The notes below the pieces were generated by a model, which saw only the letters and a program-made list of their open reading frames with translations, ran no database searches and was not told the DNA's origin. Below, piece after piece: positions 5,673-6,825 of a DNA stretch of 6,825 bases; the first letter of the stretch is position 1; each line of letters starts with the position of its first letter. Source of the DNA: an uncultured Selenomonadaceae bacterium (GTDB taxonomy: Bacteria > Bacillota_C > Negativicutes > Selenomonadales > Selenomonadaceae); contig CAMIWP010000061.1 in NCBI GenBank assembly GCA_946402475.1, positions 1-6,825 on the forward strand. The letters run 5' to 3'. Made by a program: the position numbers and the translations under genes.

Positions 5673-6650
5673 CTAGCCCCCCTCTTGCTCCAAATGCTCT
5701 ATCGCCAGGGCATAGACCCCCTGCCCGTAATCCTCCAGTATGTCGGGACGGATCACGATAGTGGGCAGGAACTTCGCAGGAAGCTCCCGACTGCACAGTT
5801 CCATGATGCGTGGCAAATCCCCCATGCCGAGACCCGCATGGTACAGGATCATTCCGTGGGGATTCCATGTCTTCGTCATGAGGACAACCGTCCGAGCCGC
5901 TTCCCGTACCGGATCCCTCGACGGTTGCCATTCCTTTTGGAAACGGTGTCCCAATTCTCCCGCAATGCCGTCACGTCCCCGGTAGAGTTTCCCCCCGAGG
6001 AGAATTCCCGCTTCCGGCGGATCATTCTTGGGCCAGTAGACGCCGATGATCGTTTCCTCCACTACGGTCTTCCCGAAGAGGTTGCCGGAGCCAGCCACGG
6101 CGGCGTGAATGTCGCTGGTGAAATACACGGGGCGGTTCAACTCTGCGGACAGCCATTTGGAAAAAGGCATACCCTTCAGAGCAGGATAGTCCACCACTTC
6201 CAGCGTGCCACCCACCTCGGCACCCGACATTCCCACCACCGCCAATGCGATCCGAGGATACTCCTTGAGGATGGGCAGCAGATTCTCCGGGAAGATCTCC
6301 TTCGTCACGTTCTCCGGGTAGATCTCCCTCTGCTCCACGATCTCCCCCAGGAGGTTCACGAGGAACACCATCATCTTATGTCGGTCGCCTTCCTCGTACA
6401 TATAGCAGGCAAGGGCCATCCTGCGCTCCCCACAGAAGCGATACTGCTGAGCGGGACGCCCGCCAATGGAGACAGCCTCCTCCACCGGCTCCGCCTCGCG
6501 TTCCTCTAAAAGCGTCTGCATCAAGGCGTTCACTGTCACCACGCTGAGTCCCGTTTCACTGGCCAGCTTCGGCTTCGATGCCTGCCGTAGCTTCCGCAGT
6601 GCCTCCCGCAAGAGCTCCAGATTTTTTTTACGCAAATCCTTCTTATCCAT
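5673..6650 (-). CDS. ROK-family protein with N-terminal winged helix (XylR/NagC type), degenerate
   Basis: 325 residues. Residues about 4-55 form an N-terminal helix-turn-helix (LASETGLSVVTVNALMQTLL at 29-48), followed by the ROK fold. The sugar-kinase-like core is recognised by SDIHAAVAG (179-187, matching the family's NDANAAALG with the catalytic Asp kept) and by GILLGGKLYRGRDGIAGELGH (215-235). The Cys cluster CxCGxxGCxE that binds zinc after the GH motif is absent: the sequence reads RFQKEWQPSRDPVREAAR. The N-terminal phosphate loop (DxGxT type) is also not evident, so kinase activity is unlikely and a sugar- or ligand-responsive regulator is more plausible. The ATG at 6650 is chosen because GGAGG ends 5 nt before it; an in-frame TTG at 6662 lies upstream of that site. 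It is the first gene of a two-gene operon with the proline-rich membrane protein, and it may control its own promoter region, which carries inverted repeats. Confidence 0.88.
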   Translation of the reverse strand: MDKKDLRKKNLELLREALRKLRQASKPKLASETGLSVVTVNALMQTLLEEREAEPVEEAVSIGGRPAQQYRFCGERRMALACYMYEEGDRHKMMVFLVNLLGEIVEQREIYPENVTKEIFPENLLPILKEYPRIALAVVGMSGAEVGGTLEVVDYPALKGMPFSKWLSAELNRPVYFTSDIHAAVAGSGNLFGKTVVEETIIGVYWPKNDPPEAGILLGGKLYRGRDGIAGELGHRFQKEWQPSRDPVREAARTVVLMTKTWNPHGMILYHAGLGMGDLPRIMELCSRELPAKFLPTIVIRPDILEDYGQGVYALAIEHLEQEGG

Positions 6651-6655
6651 GGCGA

Positions 6656-6660
6656 CCTCC
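6656..6660 (-). promoter_or_regulatory. Ribosome binding site of the ROK gene
   Basis: GGAGG is placed 5 nt before the ATG at 6650. It is the best such site in the window and decides the start over the TTG at 6662. Confidence 0.75.
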
Positions 6661-6689
6661 AAATTACATTATAACGAGGCGAAAGATGT

Positions 6690-6713
6690 CCCCCACCTCC
6701 GCAGGGGGGAGGG
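6690..6713 (-). other. C/G-rich inverted repeats in the ROK leader region
   Basis: The stretch can fold in two exclusive ways on the minus strand: CCCCC with GGGGG around a 9-nt loop, or CCTCC with GGAGG around CCCCTGC. It lies about 40-60 nt before the start codon. Possible leader control or operator; it could be composition alone. Confidence 0.3.
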
Positions 6714-6771
6714 TAGCCTCTATAATAAGCGGTACGCATATCTCCTGCCTCGTTGAAACGACAATTGGAAG

Positions 6772-6790
6772 ATTTCGCTTATGGCGAAAT
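6772..6790. promoter_or_regulatory. Inverted repeat upstream of the ROK gene, candidate operator
   Basis: ATTTCGC, a 5-nt spacer TTATG and GCGAAAT form a perfect 7-bp dyad about 122 nt before the ROK start codon. A second dyad, CGTT-GA-AACG, lies at 6751-6760. On the minus strand TTCCAATT occurs twice nearby, as a direct repeat at about 6764-6771 and 6787-6794. No U-run follows the dyad, so an operator is more likely than a terminator, but binding by the ROK protein is inference. Confidence 0.35.
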
Positions 6791-6825
6791 TGGAACAATG
6801 GCGTTATAAAGTCATTCTGATAGGA

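Noticed and set aside
5671..5931. N-terminal extension of the proline-rich protein to 5931
   Set aside because: It overlaps the 3' end of the ROK gene in another frame; the ATG at 5670 has a Shine-Dalgarno sequence and normal operon spacing.
6668..6673. TATAAT on the minus strand as a -10 element for the ROK gene
   Set aside because: The hexamer is perfect, but no -35-like hexamer lies 16-18 nt upstream and the leader would be only about 11 nt before the start codon; not strong enough to call.
6721..6726. TATAAT on the plus strand as a divergent promoter
   Set aside because: No TTGACA-like element at proper distance, and no plus-strand gene begins in the remaining 100 nt.
1..6825. CRISPR arrays, tRNA or rRNA genes, insertion sequences
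   Set aside because: No regularly spaced repeats, cloverleaf-like segments, transposase motifs or terminal inverted repeats were seen.

Overview
All five complete genes and one truncated gene lie on the minus strand, so transcription runs from high to low coordinates. The window is GC-rich, and its clearest marker is a SigH-type sigma factor of the sporulation/transition-state class of Firmicutes. Together with a YddA-type ABC transporter, a ROK regulator and a STAS protein, this suggests a Firmicute. A GC-rich Negativicute (Selenomonas or Mitsuokella type) would fit, but this placement is inference and no ribosomal or housekeeping marker is present.

Layout in transcription order. (1) 6651-6825: an upstream region with inverted repeats and no gene. 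(2) 5673-6650: a ROK-family protein with an N-terminal winged-helix domain and a lost zinc site. It is followed after 2 nt by (3) 4900-5670: a proline-rich protein with a single membrane segment. These two form one probable operon. (4) 4678-4899: an AT-rich intergenic stretch with a strong SigH-type promoter. (5) 3970-4677: the SigH-like sigma factor. (6) 3858-3969: a short intergenic stretch with a second SigH-type promoter of the same architecture. (7) 1980-3857: an unusual fusion of an NRPS-type condensation domain, without its catalytic histidines, to a C-terminal cyclic-nucleotide-binding-like domain. (8) 1634-1936: a small STAS (SpoIIAA-like) protein. (9) 1631 to beyond base 1: a YddA/SbmA-type ABC transporter half-molecule with a TTG start, translationally coupled to the STAS gene and cut by the window edge just after its H-loop histidine.

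The main result is a self-contained regulatory circuit. A SigH-like sigma factor is preceded by a match to the classical SigH promoter (GCAGGATTT, 11 nt, RNN, GAAT), and the next operon (condensation-cNBD fusion, STAS, ABC transporter) starts with a second exact match. A by-eye scan of the minus strand found no other AGGA-17-GAAT pair. The reading is that the sigma factor amplifies itself and switches on a module made of a pseudo-condensation sensor-like protein, a phosphorylatable-type STAS switch and a membrane transporter. The substrate and signal cannot be read from the sequence. The operon continues beyond base 1, where further components would lie.
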